DNA from: Alicyclobacillus tolerans
Lineage (GTDB): Bacteria > Bacillota > Bacilli > Alicyclobacillales > Alicyclobacillaceae
Direction of reading: 5' to 3'
DNA length: 64,000 bases
Assembly (NCBI RefSeq): GCF_900142255.1
Contig: NZ_FRAF01000001.1
Span: forward strand, 62,001 to 126,000
The first letter of the stretch is position 1, and every line of letters begins with the position of its first letter. This document shows, one piece after another, positions 53,435 through 62,609 of this stretch. Both the position numbers and the translations under genes were made by a program. A model generated the notes under the pieces. The model made no database searches, was not told the DNA's origin, and saw nothing but the letters and a program-made list of their open reading frames with translations.

Positions 53435-55419
53435 ACAAACGGCCCCCCCGAATCTGTGGAAACCGTGGTGTATTGACGAATGAGCACAAGTGTTTCTGCT
53501 GAAGCCACTTTCTGTCGATTAGACACCATTGGCAATGTAGGAATACGTGCACTCGTACTGGCAATAAGCATAGCCATATTGCCCGAACTATCATCGTCTG
53601 TCCAATTTTCAGAACTGACAAATTGAATCAGGCTCCTGCCAATACTGTGAGTAATGGTATGGTTGTAATTACTATAAGCGAATAACCAATTACTGTAATT
53701 TTGTGCCGATTCTACAGCGCGATCCACACTCTTGGTCTGTCCGGGCGAAAAATTTCCCAGATTATACAATCTGCCTTGCCAAAAAAGCGCGACATCATGT
53801 AATGGATAAGGGGTATTATTGGTTACTGCTCCAAGTAGCAGTCCAAAGGAAGAAGATAAAGTACAGCTCAAACTACCTTGTTTAGAAAGTGTATCTACCG
53901 CATAAAGATAACGCACGCTCCAACGAGGTGAAGTCCCAAAACTTACGAGAGTATGATTTGCTTCGTGCGTGATCAAATTTGTATTGAGATTCGTACTATT
54001 GCTCGGTTCCAATGTAAGCGCAAAAGTCCCAGGCGGCAAAGCAAAGGTCATCTGATTACGAAAGGGCGACATCAATGCTTGCATACTATACGCCTGCCCA
54101 ATCCCATTACCTGTTAACTCCAACACCCCAACAGCCTCATTTAACAATCCTGGTGGACGAATCGCCAAACCAAACGTGTACATACCAACTGTCACAACTA
54201 AGGCAATAGAGGGTAGAAAAAACCAAGCCCAAGCTGCTCTTCCAGATTTTCTTAGCCAGGTAAAGAGAAGTGGGCCAATGACCAACAAATAAAGCAAAAA
54301 AACCATAGCCCAAAATTTGAGCGAGGGTACGCGCATAGGCGACAAAGCGTCGCGTACTGAAGTCAGTGACAAAACTCCATTCGGACTTAAAGGCTTCACC
54401 AAAGCAGATTGCCCAGGAAGAGTACTGTTGCGTAAAATCGTCGTCCAAAGTGCCGGATTCCCTGACCAAGCGAGCAAAGTTCCCTCATTGGGCGAAAAGG
54501 AAGTCTGCCAAATCTCACCACGCCCCAATAATCGACTGGCAATAAGCGGTGTGTTGCCTTCACTCGCCCATTCCTCTGCTGAACGAGAAATGCCATTCGC
54601 AGCAACCGTCAAATTCCCAGAAGGAGGTATAGTGTTGGTGAAAGCTCCCAGACCATCCGCAGATACTTTTTCTTCCTTTCCTGGTTTAATGGGTAAAATT
54701 CCTCGCCAGTCTGAAGCGGTACCGTGGGTCCCAGTCACTACCAATAGTCCACCGAGTTGCACCCATGTAATCAAAGCCTCTGTTTGAGCCTGTGAAAGTT
54801 TAGCCAATAAGTCAGGGGAAGCAGCCACAGCTCGAATTCCGCCTAGCGCGCCAGCAGTTTCCGGAAAAGTAGAAAGAGAGACGACAACCGGCTGTACAGG
54901 ATTCACGCCATCGCTACTGCCTGTCCAATAAGCGGCAGTTTGCAGAGAATCTGAGATTACAGAGACCAGAGCTACATGTCCGAGCGCATTTCCACTTAAA
55001 AACGTGGAAGCGATACGATTGCCGTTGTATAAAACGAGATCGACCTCAGCTCCATTGACTACATCTCCCGGCAGGCTGATTTGTTTGATCACGTTCTGAT
55101 TGGCCGGTAATTCAATCGGCCATTGAAATGTACCTATAGCGTTGGTGTTGTTTCCCATAGATTGGTTGATACTCACTTTTAATACCGCTGATTCAGCAGG
55201 ACCTTGATGAGAAATGCGCAATGTGACAGGAACCCAGTCGTCTTCTGCAAAATAACCAGAAAACCCCACCGATGCTGAAAGGCTTGTGCCATTTGCCGCC
55301 AAAGCAACAGGAATACGCACAGAAAACGTCGTAATGACGACTGCAAAAAACAGCAAAAAAGAGACAAGAACCTTGTGTCTCCAAAATCCAACGTTTTGTT
55401 TCCAAAATTGATAAACCAT
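53431..55419 (-). CDS. large exported protein of the ABC operon, GATase-like domain and two central membrane segments
   Basis: A 662-residue protein I cannot name. A signal peptide (about residues 18-41, ending in VALAANG) is followed by a beta-rich region and a part resembling a class I glutamine-amidotransferase-like fold (AALITWVQLGGLLVVTGTHG pattern as ALITWVQLGGLLVVTG). Two membrane segments follow (around 370-425: FWAMVFLLYLLVIGPLLF and FFLPSIALVVTVGMY), then a second beta-rich extracellular part of about 230 residues. It is the first gene of the operon, overlapping the ATPase gene by 4 nt. A role as sensor or cargo-handling subunit is inferred only. Confidence 0.75.
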   Translation of the reverse strand: MVYQFWKQNVGFWRHKVLVSFLLFFAVVITTFSVRIPVALAANGTSLSASVGFSGYFAEDDWVPVTLRISHQGPAESAVLKVSINQSMGNNTNAIGTFQWPIELPANQNVIKQISLPGDVVNGAEVDLVLYNGNRIASTFLSGNALGHVALVSVISDSLQTAAYWTGSSDGVNPVQPVVVSLSTFPETAGALGGIRAVAASPDLLAKLSQAQTEALITWVQLGGLLVVTGTHGTASDWRGILPIKPGKEEKVSADGLGAFTNTIPPSGNLTVAANGISRSAEEWASEGNTPLIASRLLGRGEIWQTSFSPNEGTLLAWSGNPALWTTILRNSTLPGQSALVKPLSPNGVLSLTSVRDALSPMRVPSLKFWAMVFLLYLLVIGPLLFTWLRKSGRAAWAWFFLPSIALVVTVGMYTFGLAIRPPGLLNEAVGVLELTGNGIGQAYSMQALMSPFRNQMTFALPPGTFALTLEPSNSTNLNTNLITHEANHTLVSFGTSPRWSVRYLYAVDTLSKQGSLSCTLSSSFGLLLGAVTNNTPYPLHDVALFWQGRLYNLGNFSPGQTKSVDRAVESAQNYSNWLFAYSNYNHTITHSIGRSLIQFVSSENWTDDDSSGNMAMLIASTSARIPTLPMVSNRQKVASAETLVLIRQYTTVSTDSGGPFV

Positions 55420-55623
55420 CCTAACGCACCCAATCCATTTGCTGAGTCATCACTACTCCAGCCATTGCCAAAGCTATATCACGTTGCTCAAACTGTTTGC
55501 AATAAATAGTTCAATTTTGATAGCATTCTGTCCTTTTTTCTATACTTTATAAAAGTGTAAATCTAAAACCCAGATTTGAAGCATCTTCTCTGTGACAAAA
55601 AATACGTTGCTTTTAGATATGAC

Positions 55624-56877
55624 TCACATGGATTGCGGGATATTTTGCTCTTCGCCAGCATATGTTCCCTGCTTTAGCCACCAGGAAAAAACTATAAAAG
55701 AGAAAGCGGCAAGCAATGAACTGACTGTCGCCGCCAAAAGGATTGGTGAAATTCCTTTTTGATCAAACAAATAGCCAAAATACGGCGGTCCAACCAAGCG
55801 TCCAACCGTTCCCACACTACCTACTACTCCAAGATAAAAAGCAGCATTGCGACCAGTCGTCTGGGTGATGATGGCAGGCACAACAGGACTCATGAGCATT
55901 TCTCCAAAAGTGGCTATAATCATCCCCATCATAAGCCAAATATAAGGAGAGTGCCTTATCCATATGACAGAAAACCCGCAAGCGTAAAATAGAGCGCTTG
56001 CAATCAGTCGCGAATTCAGTGACTTGGTGAGCCAACGATTCAACATGGACGTAAAGGGCTGACCTAAAAGAATAACCAATCCGTTGACAGTCCACAGCCA
56101 ACTATACATACTCGGTGGTTGCCCATGTTGATTGAGATATGGAGCAGCACCAGAATTCCAGGCAGATGTGGCTAAATACGTCAAAAGACTGCCAATAGCC
56201 AAAAAGAGATAGAGACGCATGTTTAAGAGCAAACTGAAAAGACTGCTTTGTTCACCAGCTTGCCCAGAGAACGGTATGAATTGATCGAGCGAAAGCCCAA
56301 GCTTGCGTAGATATTGATAAAAAAATAAAGCAAAAAAAATGGTAGTAAGCCCATTGAAAAGAAAGGTTAAATTAAACGAAATAGAAGCAAGGAGGCCCGC
56401 CAGAGAAGTACCTACTGCTACTCCTATATTGTTGCTCACATACATCAGGTTAAACAGCTGGTTACGATGCTGTGGCCAACGGAATCCAACAAACGCATTG
56501 ACGGCTGGCATCGTTGTCTGATTCAAAAAACCTATAATCATCATCGCAATCAGATAAGGAACCCAAGCCTTGGCAAATATCAGGCTAAACTGGGCGAAAC
56601 CGGTCATCAGAAGTGAACCTACAATCAGACGTTTGGGTCCAACTTTTTCATAAAGCGCCCCACCAACAAACTGGCCTAATACCCCCATCAGCGCTTGCAA
56701 AAGTAGAGCAAAGCCAGCTTCAGCATAGTTGCGATGCAGCACATTATGAACGTATATCGTTATCAGTGGCCAGAGTAGCGATGAGCCAATAGAATTGACA
56801 AGACTCGCTGCTACAAACGTATACGATTCGCGAGGAACCGCTTGTTTCCATCGTAAAGTTGCCTGACGATTGTCCAT
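55624..56877 (-). CDS. MFS transporter (multidrug-type)
   Basis: A 417-residue member of the major facilitator superfamily with about 12 segments. The loop between segments 2 and 3 carries GGALYEKVGPKRLIVGS, the family A-motif, and its duplicate appears in the second half as GYLFDQKG. The ATG at 56877 follows GGGAGAATCGATTTT; a start at 56904 lacks a good site. Substrate unknown. Confidence 0.87.
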   Translation of the reverse strand: MDNRQATLRWKQAVPRESYTFVAASLVNSIGSSLLWPLITIYVHNVLHRNYAEAGFALLLQALMGVLGQFVGGALYEKVGPKRLIVGSLLMTGFAQFSLIFAKAWVPYLIAMMIIGFLNQTTMPAVNAFVGFRWPQHRNQLFNLMYVSNNIGVAVGTSLAGLLASISFNLTFLFNGLTTIFFALFFYQYLRKLGLSLDQFIPFSGQAGEQSSLFSLLLNMRLYLFLAIGSLLTYLATSAWNSGAAPYLNQHGQPPSMYSWLWTVNGLVILLGQPFTSMLNRWLTKSLNSRLIASALFYACGFSVIWIRHSPYIWLMMGMIIATFGEMLMSPVVPAIITQTTGRNAAFYLGVVGSVGTVGRLVGPPYFGYLFDQKGISPILLAATVSSLLAAFSFIVFSWWLKQGTYAGEEQNIPQSM

Positions 56878-56943
56878 AAAATCGATTCTCCCAATTTGAA
56901 TCATAAGTCCCTACAGATTCCATTAACCGCTAGAATGGGTATC

Positions 56944-56970
56944 AAAAAAGTGAGCCCGTTTGGCGCTCAC
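56944..56970 (-). terminator. intrinsic terminator of the ATP-grasp gene
   Basis: GTGAGCGCC and GGGCTCAC on the minus strand form a stem with one bulge, followed by TTTTTTG. It lies about 60 nt past the stop of the YheC/D-like gene. Confidence 0.85.
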
Positions 56971-57028
56971 TCATTATAACAACTTATAGCAACGTTTTGA
57001 CTTTCCTACGAACCATTTCACTTATAAA

Positions 57029-58126
57029 TCATTTCTGGTTATTCAAATAAATGGCGAATTCCGCTGCAAGAAACGCCGCTTTGCGCCGCATGCCTGAATC
57101 CAGCAAGCTACGCGCAGGCTTGGGATTCATTTCAATCATCAAAGGATTTCCTTTTTCGTCTATTCCCATATCAAAACCTACCAAGCCGATAAAAGGTTTT
57201 TTTCTCTCCATCATCCGAGCAATTTCAAAGGCAGCCTGCTGCATAGGTTGGATTGAAATTTCTTTTCCTTCTGCATGTGCTGCATTTTGGATTTGAAGCA
57301 AAGACACGCGTTCGCCGCCAGCAATGACGTTTGTGACCACTCCATCCTTTGCCGCCCACTTAGGTACGATACCGACCAATTTCCATTCCCCCTGCAAGTT
57401 ACGCTGCAAAACCACACGGAAATCAACTTTCCGTTGCTCAATCGTTAACAGATTAATTCCTTCCTGCAACAGATGCGGTCGTCGAAGTCGGGTTGTGACC
57501 CAATCCCGTAATTTGCGTTCATCCATCTCTTTACGCACTTGCGCAATACTTCCTTGTGAACGATCCCAAGCTACGGCAAATCTATTGTGTCCCAATTTGC
57601 GGACACGGGTGACTCCAACCCCCCCATATCCACCTGTCGGCTTGATGTAAACTGTATCCCAATGCCGCAAACGATCCAGCAATTGTTCAGTCGATTTCAA
57701 CTTTTCTGTTTCTGGCATGTATTTGTCTAAACCAGACGACCGCATCCACTCCGCCATACGCCACTTGCCTGGCAATACTGGATTAAAAAGAGGTATCCCC
57801 CGCAAAGTTGCCTGACGTCTCAGTTCATCTGAATATCCGCGAATATTCAAGTGGACAAAGATATTTTCATAAATTACACTAGGCAACGAAACCTCTTTTT
57901 TGCTCCAATGTCCATAGGGCGCACGTTTTGAAACAGGAAAATAAGCTTCCATTTTTTCTGCTTTCCAATGCGCTTGAGCCGGATCGAACAAACAAACTTG
58001 TGTTCCATATTCGGCTGCCCGCTCAGCTATTTGACAATAAAAAGAGGCGGGGCGAATGTGACCATCTGCTTGTTTTCTGCATCCTGTGGTGGTGGCAACG
58101 CCAATCACCGGTTGATTGTTGAGCAT
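57029..58126 (-). CDS. YheC/YheD family ATP-grasp protein
   Basis: A 365-residue protein of the YheC/YheD family, found in spore-coat-associated material of Bacillus. The ATP-grasp fold shows VYIKPTGGYGGVGVTRV and, near the C-terminus, GLVGFDMGIDEKGNPLMIEM with NPKP, the metal-binding part. It may ligate an amino acid to a carrier or peptide, but the reaction is unknown. Monocistronic. Confidence 0.85.
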   Translation of the reverse strand: MLNNQPVIGVATTTGCRKQADGHIRPASFYCQIAERAAEYGTQVCLFDPAQAHWKAEKMEAYFPVSKRAPYGHWSKKEVSLPSVIYENIFVHLNIRGYSDELRRQATLRGIPLFNPVLPGKWRMAEWMRSSGLDKYMPETEKLKSTEQLLDRLRHWDTVYIKPTGGYGGVGVTRVRKLGHNRFAVAWDRSQGSIAQVRKEMDERKLRDWVTTRLRRPHLLQEGINLLTIEQRKVDFRVVLQRNLQGEWKLVGIVPKWAAKDGVVTNVIAGGERVSLLQIQNAAHAEGKEISIQPMQQAAFEIARMMERKKPFIGLVGFDMGIDEKGNPLMIEMNPKPARSLLDSGMRRKAAFLAAEFAIYLNNQK

Positions 58127-58256
58127 TGAGAACCCACACTCCGTTTCGTACCGTAGCCGTCACATCGCCACAGTATATGCAGAGGAGTGTTGTTGAGGAG
58201 AGTCAGTAAATAGAAGCCAACTTTGTCGGTGAACCTATTTTTTAAGGAGGATTTTC

Positions 58257-58664
58257 ATGCTTCGTCATGTCTGCAAAGGCAAGCTACACCGAATTACCGT
58301 CACACAGGCGGATTTAAATTATATGGGCTCTATTACGCTCGATCCGCTGTTAATGAAAGCGGCCGACATTCGCCCACATGAAATGGTTCAGATTACTAAT
58401 TTGCAAAACGGAACTATCTGGCACACTTATGCCATACCAGGTACAGAAGGCGCTGGTACTGTCTGCCTCAATGGTCCTCCGGCTCGGCATTTTCAACCGG
58501 GTGATACGATTATCGTGCTTTCTACAGCATGGATTTCCGATGAAGAATGGGATTCACTGGAGGCCAAAGTCGTGTTTGTTGATGAGCAGAACCACATTCA
58601 ATCAATAGTCCGCCATCATCCATGGCCACCTGAGTATAGTCTTGATGCTCCGCAAGAGAACTGA
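58257..58664 (+). CDS. panD: aspartate 1-decarboxylase (proenzyme)
   Basis: A 135-residue pyruvoyl enzyme that makes beta-alanine for pantothenate and CoA. It starts LRHVCKGKLHRITVTQADLN, and the self-cleavage site is G24-S25 in YMGSITLD. INGxAA appears as LNGPPARHFQPGD. AAGGAGG lies before the ATG. Slightly longer at the C-terminus than usual. The pantothenate genes panB and panC are not nearby. Confidence 0.92.
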   Translation: MLRHVCKGKLHRITVTQADLNYMGSITLDPLLMKAADIRPHEMVQITNLQNGTIWHTYAIPGTEGAGTVCLNGPPARHFQPGDTIIVLSTAWISDEEWDSLEAKVVFVDEQNHIQSIVRHHPWPPEYSLDAPQEN

Positions 58665-58702
58665 ACATGTACTTTATCGATAGGTAAAAACTATGAATTA
58701 AA

Positions 58703-58746
58703 CCCCGATTCAGTCGTTTAGCAGATGAATCGGGGCCAATTTTTTC
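58703..58746 (+). terminator. intrinsic terminator of panD
   Basis: CCCCGATTCA (58703-58712) and TGAATCGGGG (58726-58735) form a 10-bp stem; CCAATTTTTT follows. Confidence 0.9.
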
Positions 58747-58763
58747 ATTCATCCCAATATCAA

Positions 58764-59123
58764 TCAATTTGTTTCTGAATACTCCACAGTTACTTTTGTA
58801 TGAATTCCCCCGCGCACTGTGAAATCTGCTACCACTTTGGCATAGCGCGGTTTGGCAGCAGCCACGAAGTCGTTTAGAATGAGGTTGGTCACGTCCTCGT
58901 GATAGTGAGCTTCATTTCGAAATGACCAAAGATAAAGTTTAAGCGACTTGAGTTCAACCAGATGTTCTCCAGGTTGATATTGAATATAGATGGTTGCAAA
59001 ATCAGGTTGTCCTGTCATAGGACAAAGCGTAGTAAATTCCGGGCAGTCCATTTCTACCGTATAAACACGCGTTGGATGTGGATTAGGAACCACAACCAGT
59101 TCACGCGTTGGTTGAGTCAACAT
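58764..59123 (-). CDS. queF: 7-cyano-7-deazaguanine (preQ0) reductase
   Basis: A 119-residue short-type QueF that reduces preQ0 to preQ1 for queuosine in tRNA. CPEFTTLCPMTGQPDFATIY holds the thioimide Cys C34 and the acid Asp; ELKSLKLYLWSFRNE is the family stretch. The ATG at 59123 follows AGGAGAATGCAGC; a start at 59174 would add 17 residues. I found no preQ1 riboswitch in the 200 nt upstream. The other que genes are not in the window. Confidence 0.94.
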   Translation of the reverse strand: MLTQPTRELVVVPNPHPTRVYTVEMDCPEFTTLCPMTGQPDFATIYIQYQPGEHLVELKSLKLYLWSFRNEAHYHEDVTNLILNDFVAAAKPRYAKVVADFTVRGGIHTKVTVEYSETN

Positions 59124-59332
59124 GCTGCATTCTCCTCTCACAAAGCGTTCCGGACGACAAGATAACAATTTCACTCATCTTGAAAGTGTACAATCTTTGT
59201 ACATATTGGTGCGTATTAAAATCTACCGCAACATGATACACGCCACATTTGGTGAAGACAAGTCGTTTTTCACGAGATAGAATAGGTCTTCTACAAATAC
59301 TCAAGCCAAAGAAAGGTTGGTTCCCACTAAGA

Positions 59333-60796
59333 ATGGATGACGTTATCCAAACGTTTACAAAAACGTTAGCTCCTTATGTTTCCGAGAATTTTCTCAAAGA
59401 TTTTACGCAAAGTTTATATATGCCGCGCATTCGCGGAGCACGTTTGCAACGGTTTGAAATCGAAACTGCTGAGAAGCCATTAGGAAATCAGCAAATCCCT
59501 ATATATGCCATGGAAAAATTACCGACTTTACCAGACGAATTGACAACATGGCTACAAAATCAGGTTCCTTGGTGTAAAGATGGATTTTATCTCCCCGAAG
59601 AAGTAAAGATAGGTCAGACCCTCGTTCACCAAACTGGCTGCTTCTATGTCCAAGAACCGTCAGCCATGGGCGTTGTTGAAGTTCTGCAGCCTAAGCCAGG
59701 CGAATGGATTCTCGATCTGTGTGCAGCTCCTGGTGGTAAATCCACAGCAATAGGAAAAAAATTGCACGGGAGTGGCTGGTTAGTCGCTAATGAAATACAT
59801 CCTGAACGTGTCACGGTACTCGCAGAAAATTTAGAAAGATGTGGCGTTCAGGCAACCGTTACCCAATCCGATCCTTCGATTCTTGCTGCTGCTTGGCCAG
59901 AAATATTCGATGCTATTCTGGTAGATGCACCTTGTTCTGGTGAAGGAATGTTTCGCAAATCTGCGGAGGCACGCCAAGAATGGAATCCAGAACTACCTGC
60001 CAAATGCGCCGAACGACAAAAAAACATCCTCCATGAAGCAGTCAAACTGCTCAAACCTGGTGGACGACTTGTTTACTCCACATGTACTCTGAACCCTATA
60101 GAAAACGAGTGGATGATAGACTGGCTATTGAAACACTTTCCCTTACGCTTATTGCCGATTAACAACTTACCCAATTGGAGTTTGGGGCTTGATATTCCCG
60201 GTATTCATCCGGACATTGTCAAACATGTGCGTCGATGCTGGCCTCATTTGCTAGCAGGAGAAGGACATTTTATTGCTCTTTTAGAAAAAGTAGCTCCGTC
60301 TCAAACTACATCATTCAATCATTCTATAAAGAAATCACCGCAAAGAGAAAAAACAAAGTCGAACCCAAAGGACTCGACTCATCTATGGCTCGACTTTCTT
60401 AACGAAACTTGGCAAGCATCCATACCTGATGAATGGAGATTCCCCATCCAACAGGGAAATGTACTCTTTTCCCAATCTCCATTGCCGAAACCCTTAGTCC
60501 CTGTCAAAACCTTGCGCCCCGGTCTTGCCCTGGCGCATCTTCGAGAGGGAAAGCTTATACCTCACCAAGCTCTTGCAAGCGGCGCACATCCTAGCGCATT
60601 TGCAAAGTCTCTAGATTTACCGGGGCAAGAAGCTCTGGCTTATTTACGCGGAGAGGCCATGGCTATCTCTACAAATCAAAGGGGGTACCTGCTTTTAACC
60701 TGGCTTGATACCGTACCCCTTGGTTTTGCCAAGGCTGTACCGGGGCGACTTAACAATTTGTATCCAAAAGGATTACGCCGGGTACTAAACAGCTAA
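59333..60796 (+). CDS. RsmF/RsmB-NOP family RNA m5C methyltransferase
   Basis: A 487-residue RNA cytosine-5 methyltransferase. MDDVIQTFTKTLAPYV starts the N-terminal part. The SAM domain has LCAAPGGKSTAI. The two catalytic cysteines are in VDAPCSGEGMFRKS and VYSTCTLNPIENEW, and a C-terminal PUA-like extension follows. RsmF in E. coli methylates C1407 of 16S rRNA; that target is assumed, not shown. The ATG at 59333 has only a distant AAAGG; an in-frame TTG at 59249 is possible but less likely. Confidence 0.9.
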   Translation: MDDVIQTFTKTLAPYVSENFLKDFTQSLYMPRIRGARLQRFEIETAEKPLGNQQIPIYAMEKLPTLPDELTTWLQNQVPWCKDGFYLPEEVKIGQTLVHQTGCFYVQEPSAMGVVEVLQPKPGEWILDLCAAPGGKSTAIGKKLHGSGWLVANEIHPERVTVLAENLERCGVQATVTQSDPSILAAAWPEIFDAILVDAPCSGEGMFRKSAEARQEWNPELPAKCAERQKNILHEAVKLLKPGGRLVYSTCTLNPIENEWMIDWLLKHFPLRLLPINNLPNWSLGLDIPGIHPDIVKHVRRCWPHLLAGEGHFIALLEKVAPSQTTSFNHSIKKSPQREKTKSNPKDSTHLWLDFLNETWQASIPDEWRFPIQQGNVLFSQSPLPKPLVPVKTLRPGLALAHLREGKLIPHQALASGAHPSAFAKSLDLPGQEALAYLRGEAMAISTNQRGYLLLTWLDTVPLGFAKAVPGRLNNLYPKGLRRVLNS

Positions 60797-60802
60797 TTTC
60801 TT

Positions 60803-61990
60803 CTATACGCGTTCAACAGTTACGGCAATCCCTTGCCCACCGCCTATACAAAGCGATGCAACACCACGTTTGAGTCCGCGAAGCTGAAGCTCACGGATAA
60901 GTGTCAACAATACGCGTGCCCCACTCGCTCCTACAGGATGTCCCAATGCAATCGCACCACCGTTTACATTGGTTTTGTCACGCGGAAGTTGTAAAGCTTT
61001 CTCGACTGCTAAATACTGAGCAGCGAAAGCTTCATTAACCTCAAATAAATCAACATCCGACAAACTCCACTCTGCACGTTCCAGAGCAAGCTGAATGGCA
61101 GGCACAGGACCAATACCCATGCGTGACGGATCGACCCCCACAACTGCCGTACTTACCAGTCTGGCTAACGGTTGATATCCGTGGGCATCCACCGCCGTAT
61201 CTGAAGCGATTAAAAGAGCAGCTGCACCGTCATTAATGCCGGAAGCATTACCCGCTGTAACCGTACCGTCCGTTCGGAAGGCAGGACGCAATTTTCCAAG
61301 AGCCTCAAGTGTCGTATCGGGACGGATATGCTCATCCTGATCCACTATCATCTCGCCTTTACGCGTATGAACTGGTACACCGACAATTTCTTGAGCTAAA
61401 CGCCCTGATGCTTGTGCTTGCGCAGCTCTTGCCTGACTTAAAAGAGCAAATTCATCTTGTTCTGCACGCGTAATCCCATAGTCCTCAGCAAGATTCTCAG
61501 CTGTAATGCCCATAGGTAAATCTCCTCGACAATCTGTCAAAATTTCCGACAGCATATCGACTGCTTTCGCATCACCCATACGATAACCAAAACGAGCCTG
61601 GCGTAAGACGTAAGGTGACTGGCTCATGGACTCTGCACCGCCGCAAAGCGCTACTTCACTCTCGCCTAGCTGAATACTCGCTGCTGCGGAAACAACCGCT
61701 TGCAAACCTGAACCACAGAGACGATTGACCGTTAAAGCAGGTACAGTTTGTTTAACCCCAACGTCTAATCCAATATGGCGAGCTAGGTATGCTGATCCAC
61801 CATCCGTTTGAATAACGCTGCCAAAGACAACGTTATCCACATCTTGCGGCTCCACATTCGCTTTTTCCAATGCTGCTTTGGCTGCGATGACACCTAGTTG
61901 AGTAGCGCGCACGGTGGCTAACGAGCCGCCAAACGAGCCAAACGGCGTACGCATTCCGTTAAGAATCCAAACGTTTCTTTGACCGCTCAT
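60803..61990 (-). CDS. acetyl-CoA acetyltransferase (thiolase)
   Basis: A 395-residue thiolase that condenses two acetyl-CoA or cleaves 3-ketoacyl-CoA. Catalytic Cys in TVNRLCGSGLQAV, the acid-base pair in LGHPVGASGAR and SLCIGGGQGIAV. The ATG at 61990 follows GAGGGATAACT; a start at 62020 has no site. Not accompanied by other beta-oxidation or mevalonate genes. Its stop lies 6 nt from the stop of the convergent methyltransferase gene. Confidence 0.93.
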   Translation of the reverse strand: MSGQRNVWILNGMRTPFGSFGGSLATVRATQLGVIAAKAALEKANVEPQDVDNVVFGSVIQTDGGSAYLARHIGLDVGVKQTVPALTVNRLCGSGLQAVVSAAASIQLGESEVALCGGAESMSQSPYVLRQARFGYRMGDAKAVDMLSEILTDCRGDLPMGITAENLAEDYGITRAEQDEFALLSQARAAQAQASGRLAQEIVGVPVHTRKGEMIVDQDEHIRPDTTLEALGKLRPAFRTDGTVTAGNASGINDGAAALLIASDTAVDAHGYQPLARLVSTAVVGVDPSRMGIGPVPAIQLALERAEWSLSDVDLFEVNEAFAAQYLAVEKALQLPRDKTNVNGGAIALGHPVGASGARVLLTLIRELQLRGLKRGVASLCIGGGQGIAVTVERV

Positions 61991-62130
61991 AGTTATCCCT
62001 CTTTTTTCACTCAATTTCAATCATTTACTTCTCCATTGTACTGTACTATGGCAAATTAGACGAATTGGCTGTTATTCATTTAAAAACAAACTTTAAACAG
62101 GGTCATTTATAAATAAATTCAATGACGATA

Positions 62131-62159
62131 TTGAATATTATTAAATACATTGTTAATAT
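62131..62159 (+). promoter_or_regulatory. promoter of the DUF2089/DUF4097 pair
   Basis: TTGAAT (62131-62136), spacer of 17 nt, TAATAT (62154-62159), 18 nt upstream of the DUF2089 ATG; AT-rich surroundings. Confidence 0.5.
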
Positions 62160-62177
62160 CTCTTCAGGAGGGATTCT

Positions 62178-62609
62178 ATGCCGTACACTTTGCCGAAATC
62201 CTGTCCCGCCTGCCATGGCAGTTTGCGTGTGACAGAACTCGCCTGTCCTCATTGCGCAACCCGCATTCAAGGAGACTTTTACGCCTCTCCTTTGTGGAAC
62301 CTGCGTGAAGAACAACTGCATTTTGTGGAAACATTTCTCCGCTGTCGTGGCAACATACGAGAAGTAGAAAAATCATTAAACATTTCTTACCCAACAGTCC
62401 GATCACGATTAGATCAAATTCTTAAAGATCTCGGTTGGACCTCAGAACAAACGTTTCCGGCCACAGAAACCATATCTGTTCTAGAACGCCTGGAGGCCGG
62501 TGAAGTTACTGTTGAAGAAGCGCTGGAAGAACTGAGAGGAGAGACAACTGAACATGGCTCAACACGACTCAGAACGCATGAAAATTCTCGAGATGCTCGA
62601 AAGTGGTAA
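62178..62609 (+). CDS. DUF2089 family protein (zinc ribbon plus HTH)
   Basis: A 143-residue protein. A four-Cys zinc ribbon (CPACHGSL, then CPHC) is followed by a helical domain with helix-turn-helix character (FLRCRGNIREVEKSLNISYP, TVRSRLDQILKDLGW). The C-terminal stretch LERLEAGEVTVEEALEEL resembles a SHOCT-like motif. It is probably a transcription factor or anti-regulator acting on its neighbour; function not established. It overlaps the DUF4097 gene by 56 nt. Confidence 0.8.
   Translation: MPYTLPKSCPACHGSLRVTELACPHCATRIQGDFYASPLWNLREEQLHFVETFLRCRGNIREVEKSLNISYPTVRSRLDQILKDLGWTSEQTFPATETISVLERLEAGEVTVEEALEELRGETTEHGSTRLRTHENSRDARKW

Noticed and set aside
54317-54787. A 156-codon plus-strand frame opposite the exported protein gene
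   Set aside because: Shadow of the 662-residue gene, which has a signal peptide and overlapping operon partners.
59124-59332. preQ1 riboswitch upstream of queF
   Set aside because: No match to the short preQ1-I hairpin with its A-rich tail on the queF strand.
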